From: Buxus sempervirens
Lineage: Eukaryota; Streptophyta; Magnoliopsida; Buxales; Buxaceae
Length of the DNA stretch: 64,000 bases
Reading direction: 5' to 3'
Assembly (NCBI GenBank): GCA_947561395.2
Contig: OX387195.1
Span: 1,123,501 to 1,187,500, forward strand
The notes below the pieces were generated by a model. The model ran no database searches. It was given only the letters and a program-made list of their open reading frames with translations, and had not been told where the DNA came from. Shown here piece after piece: positions 46,371-58,269 of this stretch (the first letter of the stretch is position 1; each line of letters starts with the position of its first letter). The position numbers and the translations under genes were made by a program.

Positions 46371-47568
46371 CCTATTTACCCTGAGGTGAATGTGACGCAA
46401 TGCCACCATGATCCTTAAATTATCACCAGCACATGACATAACTGATTTGCCTATCCAAGACCACAAAGTTTGAGCTTAATGATCGAAAGATTCAATATCC
46501 TAAGAAAGGTTTTTTCTGAATTTAATATTATTATTACTTTTTAAATATTATTTAAAATCCCCAAAACTTAAAGCAAATTGGCATCCACTCTGAAATTTTT
46601 TCTAAAATATTTGAACATTAATGTAGTTGAATTTATTAAGACATACTGTTTGCCCCTCCTAAGCTAATTTTCTGGCTCCACCCTTGCTAAGAACTCTAAC
46701 CAAAGAGGGGGAAGATAATGCCACTGGAGTCCAACATTTGAAGTGGTGAACTTTCAAAGATGACTATCCAAAAAATCATTAGAACCATGATAGAATATGT
46801 GTGAGTGATCTAGGACCGGTCCTCCTATCCTCAAAGATATAGCTTTTCCTATGTCTCCAAAGTATCCTAAGTATCACAAAAGAGACCCCATACATCATGC
46901 AGCCTCTCTTGCCAAGTTTGGGAATTTCCACAAATCAAAGAGCAAGCAAATCACACTCTGCGCAACGCACGACCACTAAATCAGATTAAGGAAAAAAATA
47001 AGAACTCCATAAAATCCTACCAAATTGCAATGGATATAGAATTGGTCCATAGATTCCACACCAGGTTCCAACACATAAAGCATATCTAGTGTGACAAGTC
47101 TAGTTATTTCCTTCTCAATGCAATGTATATGACATGTTAGCAGTTCAAGAGAAGACCTCCATTTTAAGGGGTACAAAAAATTTCCAGAAAATCCAAGGAG
47201 AGAAACATGAGAATTCACCATCACCCTTGATACAACCAAAGACTTGTGCATAAGATCATGGTCGGATCAGAAGACCATAAATGAGAATCAATGAGAAAGG
47301 AGAGCTTAAATACGATCCTTTCAACAACCCAAAGAGAAGTTAATTCTAACAAATCAGCTAATATAGAATCCCACCTCAAAAGAAGATACAAGGCCATAAA
47401 ATTTTGGCAATCCTTGAAAACTATGACCTTCTGCAAAAAACCCTACATCTGAAATAAGAGCCCGTAGCTCCTTCCCTGTAAAAACACCCATTATTTAGCC
47501 CAACAAACTCGATTCCATCTCACCAGATGACTATCCCAGAAGAAGTCTCTTTTTTTTTTTTTTTTGAT
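46371..47568. other. No host gene; possible minus-strand retroposon debris ending in a T-run
   Basis: Minus-strand ORFs at 46976-47251 and 47221-47436 are hydrophobic and unrecognised. A run of 18 T at 47550-47567 may be the poly(A) tail of a minus-oriented retroposon whose body would lie at higher coordinates. Confidence 0.35.
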
Positions 47569-48130
47569 GAATAGAAGAAATCTCATTTGAGCTTCACTTT
47601 CCTATTAACCACATTCCTTGAGGCCCTAAAAAGGCAAAGAGTGCAATTAGAGTGGGCTAGCAATATTAAATGGTATAATTTTGCCATTGAAATGCAATTA
47701 CCAAGTAGCTAACCTCCTCTGAACCCTTTCCAAAGTCAAGACTCACTAAATGATATGTGGCTTATCTCTTAAATTTAGTCTCAAATAACTCAAAGGTCAC
47801 TCTGCTGCTCTACAACTAGCGTCTTGACATAGGCTTTCAATAGTGTCTCAACTCCACATGATACATAATAAGCAACCTTCCTCCAACTAAATTTCAACCT
47901 AAAGACCATATCAAGCACATAACCGCATCTTGTCCAATGTATGTGATCATTGGAGGCATCAAGAAAGAAGATCATGTAGTTTGTGGATAATTGATGAGAA
48001 ATAGATACAACCAAAATAAACCAATTGATTTCCAAATATATGTATATATGTAGATAATACCTTATTGCAAGTTCCATACAGTGAATGGCATGGATTTGAT
48101 ATAGGTAACAAAGTATATCAAAAATTTAAA

Positions 48131-48246
48131 GGCTGTTTGGTCTAACTTTTGAAAGTTACTTTTTAACTTTTCAAAGTAGAATTTTTTTTAACTTTTCTAC
48201 TTTTGAAAAGTTAAAAAATAACTTTCAAAAGTTAAACCAAACAGCC
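48131..48246. mobile_element. Near-perfect foldback MITE, 116 bp
   Basis: It starts GGCTGTTTGGTCTAACTTTT and ends with its complement, about 50-bp arms with few mismatches and almost no loop. As RNA it would fold into a single long hairpin. I could not settle the TSD. Confidence 0.9.
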
Positions 48247-48805
48247 TCTTATTTTTGAAAAAACTATTTGCCTTCAACCATTTCCGATGGACTGCATCTT
48301 GCTTGGACGTATTCTAGCCTTTTGGAGTACTCACACTTGTACAGTAATCTCATACATTCTCACAAGCAACACAAGAACTCTCCATTGTTCACACCAAGAA
48401 ATCTCAACCAAATTTATTTCAGCTTGTTGTTAAGGCTATTTCTAGGCTTGCTCAGATGTGTTTTCTTTCAAAATACGCATCTTAATACCCACATTTCAAC
48501 TAGGCACATCCTATAAATGCATTGATTACTAATTGTCCAATTTTTTGCTTCATACATAGTAATTTTAGTAGCTGTACTATAATGAACACCAGCCATCATA
48601 ATGCTCATGAGGCACATCTCCATTCAAGCCATCCAAGTCAAACACCATACGAAGCATTTTCCTTAACACCTCCCTCCTTACAAAAAGTCAATACACAATT
48701 TTCAAAGTGGAAATTTTTAGTAATCTCTTGATACTCGGTCCACATCAAACTTCGAACAACATTCAAATGTGTACCACAATGGTGCTTCATATCAGGGAGT
48801 CTATT

Positions 48806-48826
48806 TTCCCAGTGGAGTCGCCAGAT
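48806..48826 (-). other. tRNA-Arg primer-binding-site relic next to an LTR end
   Basis: The minus strand reads TGGCGACTCCACTGGGAA, 17 of 18 bases complementary to the 3' end of plant tRNA-Arg(ACG). It is preceded by GTGCCCA|TC, that is, an LTR CA end plus two bases. The LTR would extend upward from 48826. No gag or other LTR was found. Confidence 0.6.
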
Positions 48827-50468
48827 GGGCACGCAAAATATCCATGCTAGACTCTGACCTAACACAGCCCATCTCCTTTTCTAGGCTTGGAACCAGAAAA
48901 CCGATAAAACATGTGCTAATATAAACATCATTTCTAGAATTTGCACTCAATTATCTTCATCTTAAATAGAACATAATAATGCTGATTTTGCATCCACTGA
49001 CAAAGCAAGGACTGAAAATATATCAAAGTAATGAGCAATCTCTTAACAAAAGTTTCACCAGCTGACATAACGGTATTGGAAAACATAAAATAAAAAAAAA
49101 GGTCAATTCTTGTTGCCCACATTCCTCAATAACCAACCTCACTATGTATTCAATCAAAGTATCATTAGATCCAAGTTGCTGCAATTCCTTTTAATTTTAT
49201 TTGTCATACAATTTGAAGGTAAAATTCAAGCTTTAATGACAAAAAGGGAGAGAAATTCATCATGTATTTCCTCCATCAAAATTAAAGCATAATGAGACAG
49301 ATCATCTTTAACCGTTGACATTGTAAAGGCAGAACCAGTCTTATATTTGACTTCCCCAGTTGTAGGATTGAGGTCTCAGATATTGATTCATGGTAGCATG
49401 AACTTATGGAAAGAAAATACTAACATGTTCTGGCATTCTTGTGTAACCAATGATGATATGCTACAAAAGAAATTATATTCAGTTTGTAGAGTAAATATAA
49501 TGTCTAGGACTCTGGATCCATACATTCCAAGTTCTGGAAAATTGAAATGTCACTTTGAATGAGTTGAGCTGTAGGGAGTAAAATAGAAGAAAAAAAATCT
49601 GTCAACAGCATGCTTCACTGCACACCTGCTTCAGTTAGCACAGGAAGACTATAAATTCTTGGACACTTAACTAGCTCCAAGTCCTAAGGTTAGAAACCTA
49701 AGAAAAGATCTATTGAATTTCTATAGTTCATGAAGTCCCTACGAATCATCAATCGAGTTCCAAATGAACAAAAAATGTACTTTTTACTGACTAAAAACCA
49801 TCACATGCATACAGGATTTTTGAAAGTTCACAGGTCAAATTTGGAACATCATCTTCTAAAAGAAAGAAAAACCAGAAGGAGAATTACAGGTCAATCCAGT
49901 CAACGCCAGCAACATCACAATGAAGATCACAATTAGTTAACCAAACGATCAGATGGGCACTCTCGAAGTAATATAATAGAGCGAACCAGCCATTTGGATT
50001 TCAAATTATCATAAGAGATTCCAAGATCTTGGTGTTGAGCTAATAGGTTCAAGAACAATGAACCACTTCATTCAACTTCGATGTTAATCAACAATCAAAT
50101 GTAAACCAAAAATGTAATCTTCACGTGCATCGGACTCCGTTGCTCGAACCGCACAATCCAGATCTAGACTTAAAACACAATAATGAAGCACAAATAATAT
50201 AGAAACAATCGAAAATGAGAAACAGAGCGATCTAAGGACTCAGGAGGAAAAAATCCAGAGTTTTCTTCGGTTACAGACAAAGAAAATTAGATCCATCATC
50301 ATACATTATACAAACAGGAACTGTATGACGAAAGGATCAAATCAATCCGAACCAAACACAACTGCATAAGCTTTTTTTTTTTTTTTTGAAAAGAACTGCA
50401 TAAGCATAATAACATTATTTAGAATCAGTAAATTGAAAAAGGACACAAGTTAAAAGGAGAAAAGATAC

Positions 50469-50620
50469 CTGAAACTAGATCAAAAATGTTCAGAAAATGC
50501 AGGTTTTAGTTCGCAGAAACCAGACAAAAGAAATGCTATTCGGAACGGTAGCAGAGAGAGCTAATCGACACAATCATGGAAATTTATTTATTTACACTTG
50601 ATAGGTGAAGGATGAATCAT
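50469..50620 (-). promoter_or_regulatory. Candidate 5' UTR exon and core promoter of the LEA_2 gene
   Basis: The minus strand has TTATATGAAC (50660-50651), a possible TATA box, then about 150 bp rich in CT (TAGCTCTCTCTGCTACC) without repeats, ending at CAG|GTATC. Just upstream, 50709-50704 reads TACGTG, an ABRE-like ACGT core fitting an ABA-responsive LEA gene. Alternatively this is the first exon of an unrelated or non-coding transcript. Confidence 0.45.
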
Positions 50621-50884
50621 GGCGTTGGGCTTAAAATCTAGTGGGTGCGCGTTCATATAAGCATTCTATTGGTGAATGATTGATGATCTTGGATCGTCCG
50701 AATCACGTAGGCGGACCCACAAGGGAAGAACTTCCGTCAAAAGAAACAGCGGTTAAGTGTCGCCTTCACGCTCGTGCAAAAAACTCCATTCCAAGTGTCA
50801 CACGGCGCAATGCACGGCCAACATGATATGATAAGCAGTTTTTTTACCGTGCTAAGCACTGCAAATTTTTCTTACTAATGTATA

Positions 50885-51000
50885 TTATTAAATAATTTAT
50901 AATTAGCTTTTATTTAATATTATTAAATAATTTATCATTAGCTTTTATTTAATATTATTAAATAATTTATCATTAGCTTTTATTATTAAATAAATATAGT
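50885..51000. repeat. Three AT-rich tandem units of about 37 bp
   Basis: AATAATTTATCATTAGCTTT with flanking TATTATTAA is repeated three times, upstream of the gypsy element's 5' LTR. Confidence 0.9.
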
Positions 51001-51819
51001 AATAGTTAGTTACCATTCTAACCCTTATCCCAATCTTATTCATATATTATTTGTTAAAAACCATATTTCCTTTAATTCTTTTCCTATATTGTTAGAACCT
51101 ACGCAACACGAAAACTCAATCCTCCTTGTATTGATTAACCAGAAGTCTTGCGGCAGATTGAAAAGTACTTCCTTTAGTGGCTAAGGTGGCATCGGGTAGT
51201 TAAGTGGTTAAATTTGGGTTAAAATTAGAAGAATATTATTTCAAGAAGTCGTTACAGAGGAAGCATTGACAATTATCAAAAAGCTTTTAGAGAGGAAACA
51301 TTGACAGCTAACAAATTAGCTATTCGAAGGTGCCACATGCACAAGCGATAAAGGTCATGGGCTCATCGTAGCCTTGACCAAGGATCCACTCCCGCCTTTA
51401 GCAAAATAAAGAGAGAATGCTCGGGAATTTACCTCCAGCTCAGACAAGTAACCATTCGAGTTGCTGCACAGTGCGACTCACATGAGTCCAAGAACGTCAC
51501 GCTCCCCTCTGGAGGAAAGTGATGGATGTGTGTGCATGTGTGTGTACCCCTTCCCCAACTACCACTAAAATCCCGGCTATGCGCCGAGCAGACTGTGCCT
51601 GATAACGATGTGCCAAAAGGAAAAAAAACAAAACAAAATAGCTATTCTATTATAGGGTTGTTAGTAGTTTGTTGCATTAGTTTCAGTTGTGTTTTCTTAG
51701 AGTATAAATACCTATGTTAGAAAGGGGGGGTGTATAGAATAAATTTTTATGCAACCACCTTTTTACTATTTGTTTCTTGGTTTTGATTGGGACCGCAATA
51801 GTGGTATTAGAGCTCTAGC

Positions 51820-52758
51820 TATGATGAGTAATAAAGAGAGGATTGAGAATGTGGAAGGAGAACTATTACAAGTTCAGGAATCTTTACAACAACTCAGCAA
51901 TACAGTAGGAAGTGAGTCTTAAACTATGGCAGAAGGCATGTGTGTCATGGCTGAAAGGATGCAACGCATGGAAGGTGTCATTGAGAAATTCATCGAAGCT
52001 TCATAAAGGGAAGGTATTGATAAGCCAGAAAGCTCCAATAATTCTAAATCGGGAGGTAGGTTTCATGTACATCTTCGAACAACAAGACTAAAGCTAATCG
52101 ACCTCCATGGAGCTCAAAGAACCCTAAGATAGATTTTCCTAAGTTCAGCTAATAGGATCCAATGAAATGTTTATCTAGGGTTGATCAATACTTCAAATGC
52201 CAAGAGATACCAAGGGAGAAATGGTTGAAGACAACGTCATTTTACCTTGAAGGTGAGGCTAATCAATGGTTAGAGACAGTTATGTCCAAAATGCCAAGGG
52301 ATGTGAAATTACTTGGAGTATTCAAGGAGGAGCTATTGTTGAGGTTTGGACCTATGGATTTTGAAAATCCAAATGAAACCCTATCTCCAATTAAATTACG
52401 AGGATCATTGAGGGATTTTATACGAGTGTTCGAGAGACTTGCAAACGCTACAAGTAACTAGCTCGAAAATGATCAATTGGAAACTTTTTTAGGTGGATTG
52501 AAAGAGGAAATTGTTCCATGGGTGAAAGGATTTAGACCCGGGACCTTGCACGAAGCATGTAGGCTTACAAGGATATGTGACGAATGTCTAACTAGGAAGG
52601 GAAGAGGAGGGAAAGAAATGAACAAAGTTTCAAATTATTTCAGAGAACCAAACACTACTGTCACTATGAAAGGATCTGCAACCACCTCCAACCAAGGTAA
52701 AGGACTCATCAAATCCTATCAAACGTCTTCCTTGGATAGAAATATAACGAAGGAGTAA
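51820..52758 (+). pseudogene. gag: gag of the gypsy element, multiple stops
   Basis: The N-terminus MMSNKERIENVEGELLQVQ is a coiled-coil-like Gln/Glu-rich stretch. Stops at about 51919 and 52003 interrupt it. The capsid-type domain is at 52162-52461 (KWLKTTSFYLEGEANQWLE) and, in the same frame after a TAG at 52459-52461, LETFLGGLKEEIVPWVKGF and LHEACRLTRICDE to 52758. Layout and wording are those of plant chromovirus-type gag. Confidence 0.8.
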
Positions 52759-53038
52759 ACAGAACTTGTTTTTTTCCTACAACGAAGCTTTTACACATGG
52801 ACATAGGTGTAAAAAGCGATATTCTTATTATTAGAAGTTGCCAAGGAAGAGGAAAACACTGGTGATGAAGGTGAGGAGAACAATGACCAAACCAATGAAC
52901 TAAGAAATGAACCCACTATCGTGTTGCAAGCAGTAACATGATGGCAAGGTCCTAAAACAATGAAAACATTAGCCACAATCCATGAAAGATTTGAGTTCTC
53001 ATTGACAGTGGATCAACACATAATTTCATCAATGAAAG

Positions 53039-54970
53039 CTTTTTTTTTTTTTTTTAAAGAAAACCCACTATTACTAGTGGCTCTCCAACGGTGGGAGGAG
53101 GGTTGAGGTAGACCCTGACCTGTAGATTGATTCAAAAGCAACAAGTACACCTAGCCAGGGGGGGACATAAAAAACCTTACCCCTCAAAGAAAAGCTAATT
53201 ACAGAAGAGAGCAAGAGACTAATATCTGAGACTATAAAGACCTGTTCTATCATGAAAAAGAGAAATATGAGCTTTAATAGGTAGAAAGGATTCTAGATTA
53301 TAAGAAGTAAATTGCAAAGAACTACACCCTTCATTAGCAAGAGCATCAGCCACCATGTTTGCTTCACGATAGATATGCTGAATAATTCCATCATGTTTTG
53401 CTATCCTTGATAGAATTTCTTTCCACCAAAAAGAACATTTCCATGGAATGAAAGAATTTTTGTTAATAGCATCTGCAATGACCTTGGAATCTGTTTCAAT
53501 AACAATATTATGAAAACCTTCAGTATCTCCCATTCGAAGACCATCTCTTAAAGCCAACATTTCTGCACAAGTGTTAGTCAAAACACCATAATAAGCAGAA
53601 AAACCCATGAGAAACTTACCACGATTGTCTCTAAAAACACCTCCACCACCACTTACTCCAGGATTTCCTTTAGAGGCACCATCAATATTAAGAATGATAG
53701 AGCTGGATCGAGCCCTTTTCCATTTGACAAACTTAACATGAGAACCTAAAATATAAGGACAATAGATGTTGAAGGAATCTAGAACAAGCTGCCTAGAAAA
53801 AGAACATGTGATTTTCGGTTTAGTAAAATATGTAGCTTCATGTAATCTATGAGTGATATTGGAAATGATTTTATCAATATCCATAGGCTGATTATCAAAT
53901 CTGTGATTGCACCTAGCAATCCAAATTTCCCAAGTAGCAAATAACGGCAATGCATGAACAAGAAGACCCAATTGATCTTTAGTACCAGAACTGCCAAACC
54001 AGTAAGAAACTATACTGTAAATGTCATGCAATCAATGATATTGTAGTCTGAATTTCTGAGAAAAATTCATCCAGATTTTTTGGGCTGCCTCCCCGAAAGA
54101 AAACAAATGATCCATGCTTTCTTGTTTTGCATTTCTACAGCAACAACATTTTGAACATAAAGATATTCCAAGCCTTTGTATTTTGTCATCAGTGGGAATA
54201 GCACCCTTAAGAACTCTCCAAATATGACTACATATTTTGGAGGGTATGAAAACTTTCCAAAACTTGTTGATAAAAGAAGAAGGAGCCTTTCGTCTAATGA
54301 GATGCCATGCTGAACCAACAGTGAAAATTCCTTTCGAAGAAGGGATCCAAATAGCTCTATCTTTTTGAGTACTAAGCTGGGGGCAAATAGATTGGATAGA
54401 GTTACTTATCTCCAAAGGAAGAGAAGGAGAAACAATCTGCAAATTCCAAGCATTATTGTCAATAATCTCAACGACTTGAAGATTGGGATTGCTAATGTCT
54501 TCCTCATTTACATGCTCAGCCAGAACACCATGAGGAGACCATATATCATACCAGAAATTAATTTTCCCTTCTTCAATACTCCACCCCGTGTTTGAGACTA
54601 TATCATCTTTACCTTTCAAAATAGCTCTCCAAATTTTTGATATGCCAGCTTTAAAATCAGCATTCCTGAAAGGAATAGTATGATAGTACTTGGATATCAT
54701 AAACTTAGCCCAGAGACCATTGTATTGCATTACTTTCCATCCCATTTTGATGTGGAGACTTTTCATTACCTCCTTCACACTTTTTATGCCCAATCCTCCT
54801 TCCTCTTTAGGAGACAAATTTGATCCCAAGCAACCCAATGCCTTTTATTGCCATAATCAGAAGTCTCTCCCCAAAAGAAATTACTAAACATTGATTCCAA
54901 TCTTCTAATAACTGATTTAGGAACTGGTAAAGCCGACAATAAATGAATAGGAATACTAGACAAGACTATA
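53039..54970 (-). mobile_element. 5'-truncated L1 LINE inserted in the gypsy protease
   Basis: A 13-bp perfect TSD, TCATCAATGAAAG, lies at 53026-53038 and 54971-54983, with the poly(A) (T15 on the plus strand) at 53041-53055. The body is the last 1.9 kb of a plant L1: end of reverse transcriptase, zinc-binding region, RNase H and 3' untranslated region. Target-primed insertion with 5' truncation explains the structure. Confidence 0.95.
53219..54970 (-). pseudogene. LINE ORF2 C-terminus: RT end, zf-RVT, RNase H
   Basis: From 54970 on the minus strand: SSIPIHLLSALPVPKSVIRR then MFSNFFWGE (end of the reverse transcriptase). A one-base frameshift lies near 54800. Next come PKEEGGLGIKSVKEVMKSLH and a zinc-binding region with CSKCCCC and ESMDHLF. 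An in-frame TGA at 54034-54032 is followed in the same frame by the RNase H domain: LNIDGASKGNPGVSGGGG, CAEMLALRDGL, ETDSKVIADAI and EANMVADALAN. All four acidic positions of the active site are still present. The ORF ends at 53219. Only one frameshift and one stop in 580 codons points to a fairly young copy. Confidence 0.93.
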
Positions 54971-55245
54971 TCATCAATGAAAGGTTGGCTGGTTCCTTAC
55001 AGTCGAAAGTCACGATGTGTGCTCAATTTCCTATCAAGGTAGCCAATGTAGAGATATTGACGTGTCAATAAAGGTATGATCATGTAGACATTCAAATACA
55101 AGGATTTAATTTTGTTGTTGATTTATACTCGTTACCCTTGAAAGGATTGGATCTAGTGTTGGAGGTCCAATGACTAGCTAAATTGGGCCCAGTTCTCTGC
55201 AACTGGGAGGCATTGACTATGGACTTTCAATGGATGGACAGAAAT

Positions 55246-56373
55246 GTAGCCGAAAGGTGATGGTCTGCTAAGAGCTCAACCAACGACAATGCAATCCATG
55301 TCTTGGGCTTACCTTAGGAGTGGGGACTGTTATGTCATTTTTGGGCAAGTAAATGAAATGAATACTACCTCACCAATTCAGGATGGCATTCACTGGTTGA
55401 TTGATTTGTGTCAGGACGTATTTGAAGCCCCTAGGACCTTGACCAACAAGTCATTTGACCATCTAATTCCATTGAAGATTGAAGTCTCTCCTATCAATGT
55501 CCGACCTTACTGATAAGCGCACTATCAAAAGAACGAAATTGAAACAAGTAGGCAAAATGCTGCAAAATGGTTTAATCAAACCTAGCAATAGTCCATTTTC
55601 ATCGCCGGTATTGTGATATACTCATCTTTAGCTTGGAGTTGGAAAGTCACTTGAACTATATGAAACTTGCTTTTGATATCTTAAGGCATCACAAATTTTA
55701 TGCGAAGATGTCCGAGTGTGCTCTTGGACAAATTAGGGGTACATAGTGCTGTGGAGAAGGAGTCAAGGTCCATATTAAAAATATTGAAGCCATTCATCGT
55801 TGGATGAGACCAAGAAACATAATAGAACTTCGAGGTTTTGTGGGATTAACAAGGTACTACCCACAATTTGTGAAAGGCTACGAGTCTGTAGCAGCATCTC
55901 TTACTGCCTTGCTTAAGAAAGGCAATTCATGTGAAATCCAGCAGCAAAAAAGGCGTTTGAAGAACTGAAAATTGCTATGGGTAGAACACCGTTCTTAGCA
56001 ATACCAAATTTCCAATTAACATATACAATTGAAACCGATGCTCCAGATGGGGCATTGGAGCAGTTCTATCATAGCAGAGACGGCTTGTTGCATATATGAG
56101 CAAGACGTTGCGACAATCTGAAAATACCCGGTCAATCTATGCCAAGGAAATGTTGGCAATATTAAAGGCAATTTGAACATGGTGTCCTTATCTAATTGGA
56201 CGTAAGTTTACGATATAGACAGATCAAAGAAGCCTTAAGTTCCTGTTATATCAAAGGATAACAAATCCAGAGCAGCAAAAAAGGGTTGCGAAATTGTTGG
56301 GGTACAGCTTGAAAGTTTATGTGATTTGTGCGGAATAGATCTTTAGCAGTACAAGTGTTCGCCACTTGAAGAA
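55246..56373 (+). pseudogene. Reverse transcriptase and RNase H relics of the gypsy element
   Basis: FEAPRTLTNKSFDHLIPLKI (55420-55480) is the N-terminal motif of gypsy reverse transcriptase. The catalytic YxDD segment is deleted around 55600. PFLAIPNFQLTYTIETDAPD (55990-56050) is the RNase H entry with its Asp. RSIYAKEMLAILKAI, TDQRSLKFLLYQR and EQQKRVAKLLGY (56130-56310) follow. Frames change several times. Confidence 0.75.
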
Positions 56374-56378
56374 TCCAT

Positions 56379-56876
56379 TGTAACGACCCAACCTAGCGAG
56401 ATAGTGTCTGCTTTGGGCCTCAACCTGCACGGTTTTGTCCCCAGAAGGCACCTCGCTAAGTTAAATGTCGTTCTCCCTAACTCTTATACCTTACTAGGAT
56501 ATCATCCGTTTCCGATGTGAGATTAGGATGTCATAATCTCCTTTCCCCCCCCCCCCCCCCTCTCCTCCTTCAAGACTGCACATCTCCGTATAGTGCCCAC
56601 CTAAAAGCCTACTAGCCCCTCATGGGCCTGCCCTCGTTAGTCCAACCAACTCCTACAAGCAATGCCAGGGCCCACACTAGCTACGGACTACTAGACCTAG
56701 ATTCAGCTCCGATACCATTTGTAACGACCCAACCCAGCGAGGTCTTGTCCACTTTAGGCTTCAGCCAGCATGGTTTTATCCTCAGAAGGTACCTCACTAA
56801 GTTAAGTGTTGTTCTCCCTGACTCTTATACCTTACTGAGATTTCATTCATTTCTGATGTGGGATCGGGATGTCACA
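56379..56876 (-). mobile_element. Complete TRIM element, 498 bp
   Basis: Two 157-bp terminal direct repeats (56379-56535 and 56720-56876), each TGTAACGACCCAACC...GATGTCA(T/C)A, enclose 184 bp. On the minus strand the PBS TGGTATCGGAGC (56717-56706) is one mismatch from the initiator tRNA-Met site and lies two bases from the LTR. A C-rich/CT-rich stretch at 56536-56575 is the polypurine tract in reverse. The TSD is TCCAT (56374-56378 and 56877-56881). There is no coding capacity, as expected for a terminal-repeat retrotransposon in miniature. The LTRs are visibly diverged, so it is not recent. Confidence 0.93.
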
Positions 56877-56881
56877 TCCAT

Positions 56882-57131
56882 GCTCATTCTTGTGCTAGGG
56901 TTTCCGAGAAGTCTCTACAATAGTGACTTTCAAAAACCTCTTATTGATGGTCATATTTGGCCTATTTATATAAGCTTACATGTGAACACTAATAGTGATA
57001 TGCATAGGACCCTCAGGGATATTCTCTATCGAGGATTAACTTGAAAAACTATTTTTCAACAATGTCCTACAAATTCATTTAATTGAATTTTGGGCTTCTA
57101 CAAAATTGTAGCAATGCCCATCAACACATTG
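56882..57131. other. Host sequence between TRIM and solo LTR
   Basis: 250 bp with no recognised gene. It should be contiguous with 56373 before the TRIM inserted, and with 63766 after removal of the solo LTR (TSD CATTG). It does not read as gypsy integrase. Confidence 0.5.
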
Positions 57132-58269
57132 TGTAAGACCCCGGTGTGCGCGCGTGGGAAACGCGGCACGGGGTAATTCGGAGTCGCCACCGCCTGATGG
57201 GGTGCAGGCGGACACCTGGGTGCCTAATCTTGCCTATTAGGGCTTTTTGGTCTGCGGCTTGAGATTCTAAGTCTGTTCTCGGTTGTGGTTCGGGGAAGTC
57301 CGTAGACACCCCGGTCCACCCCGTCGGATGACGGGTCCCGTGGGTTCCCTAGTTTGAGTCAGCTTACATTGGTCTCACCTGATTCCTAATCCGATATGCA
57401 ATTTGGTTAAGTCTTGCGGGACCACCTGAGTGGTGTGGGTCCCTTTAGTTGCTTTTATCTTGATTACTTAGGTGATCTGAGTCTAGTTGGGTGGGCCCCG
57501 TTGGAAGGCTCACGGTATCCTTGGTGGGCTTAGTCAAGCCCGTGTACCCTTGTGGACCTCAGTCTAGCCTGAGAGGTCCTTTGGGCTTTGGTTAGTTCAA
57601 TTGATTTTACTTTAAGTTCAGATTTGAAGATTAAGTGTTTTTCATGCACAAGTGGGCCGGACCGGTTTGTGGGCCCCTTTGGTGGGCCCACATGGTGGCC
57701 AAGGGTATTTTAGATTTATCTTGTTTATATTTGAGCCAAAGTGGGCCGGTCATTGGGCTTGGGGCCTATGATCCCGGCTTTGGGCTTTGAAAGCCCAGTT
57801 CCTTGGAAATTAGGGCTTGCACCCTAACTTGGTTCACTTGGTAGGCTTTAGTGGGCCCGACAGGCCCTGGCCCATGGTCTCGGCCAAACCAGGCATTTTA
57901 TGCATTCCATACATTCACATCAAGGTATGGGTGGGCCGCATTGGGCTTGGCCCGCCCGGTTCCAATTGTTCATTTGTACTTAAGTTATTTAATGGCATGC
58001 TTTGGTGTTTATTGGGCCGGGTGGGCCCCGTTGGGAGGCCCATTGGAAGTCAAGTTGGACCGGGGGTCCAAGTCCCACATTGGGTTTCCGGGTGACCCGG
58101 AAACCCTATTGGTTTATTCGGTTCGGTTCGGAAATGGAATTCACATCTAGCAATAATTACAAAAAAAAAAAACCACAAGATGGACACTCTGTCAGAAAAA
58201 AAACTGGCTCATTGTGCTGGGTCCAAGGCATTTTTGGAATTTTTCAAAAATATATCAATTTGGCATTTT

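Larger units (their letters stand above)
43937..50468 (-). other. Probable 5' UTR intron of the LEA_2 gene (6.5 kb)
   Basis: On the minus strand CAG|GTATC at 50469/50468 is a good donor, and TTATTAAG|GTATGG just before the start codon is a possible acceptor, preceded by a T/AT-rich stretch (43980-44010). The interval has no other host coding sequence. It holds an RTE LINE relic, two MITEs and a Tat-type PBS relic. Inference from splice signals only. Confidence 0.45.
52984..55245 (+). pseudogene. Retropepsin-like protease of the gypsy element, split by a LINE
   Basis: Before the insertion it reads FLIDSGSTHNFINE; after removing the LINE and one TSD copy the frame continues RLAGSLQSKVTMCAQFPIKV and ANVEI. 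A-x-IDSGSTHNFI is the gypsy form of the aspartic protease catalytic loop (Asp-Ser-Gly). After a stop at about 55058 more protease sequence is readable (DIQIQGFNFVVDLYSLPLKG and LDLVL). Confidence 0.85.
51090..56373 (+). mobile_element. Decayed Ty3/gypsy retrotransposon, 3' truncated
   Basis: The 5' LTR is about 51090-51797: TGTTAGAACC start, TATAAATA at 51703-51710, AATAAA near 51739, end ACCGCA. A PBS TGGTATTAGAGC (51802-51813) is one mismatch from the initiator tRNA-Met site. Then gag (about 51820-52760), a protease (split by a LINE), and relics of reverse transcriptase and RNase H follow. The sequence breaks off in RNase H at the TRIM insertion, with no integrase and no 3' LTR. Every reading frame has stops. 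Confidence 0.82.

Noticed and set aside
48131..48246. MicroRNA precursor
   Set aside because: Arms are near-perfect along their full length with almost no loop and sit in a typical MITE; nothing indicates a discrete mature miRNA.
53779..54318. Extra minus-strand ORFs of 72-83 codons
   Set aside because: Out-of-frame shadows of the LINE RNase H and zinc-binding regions.
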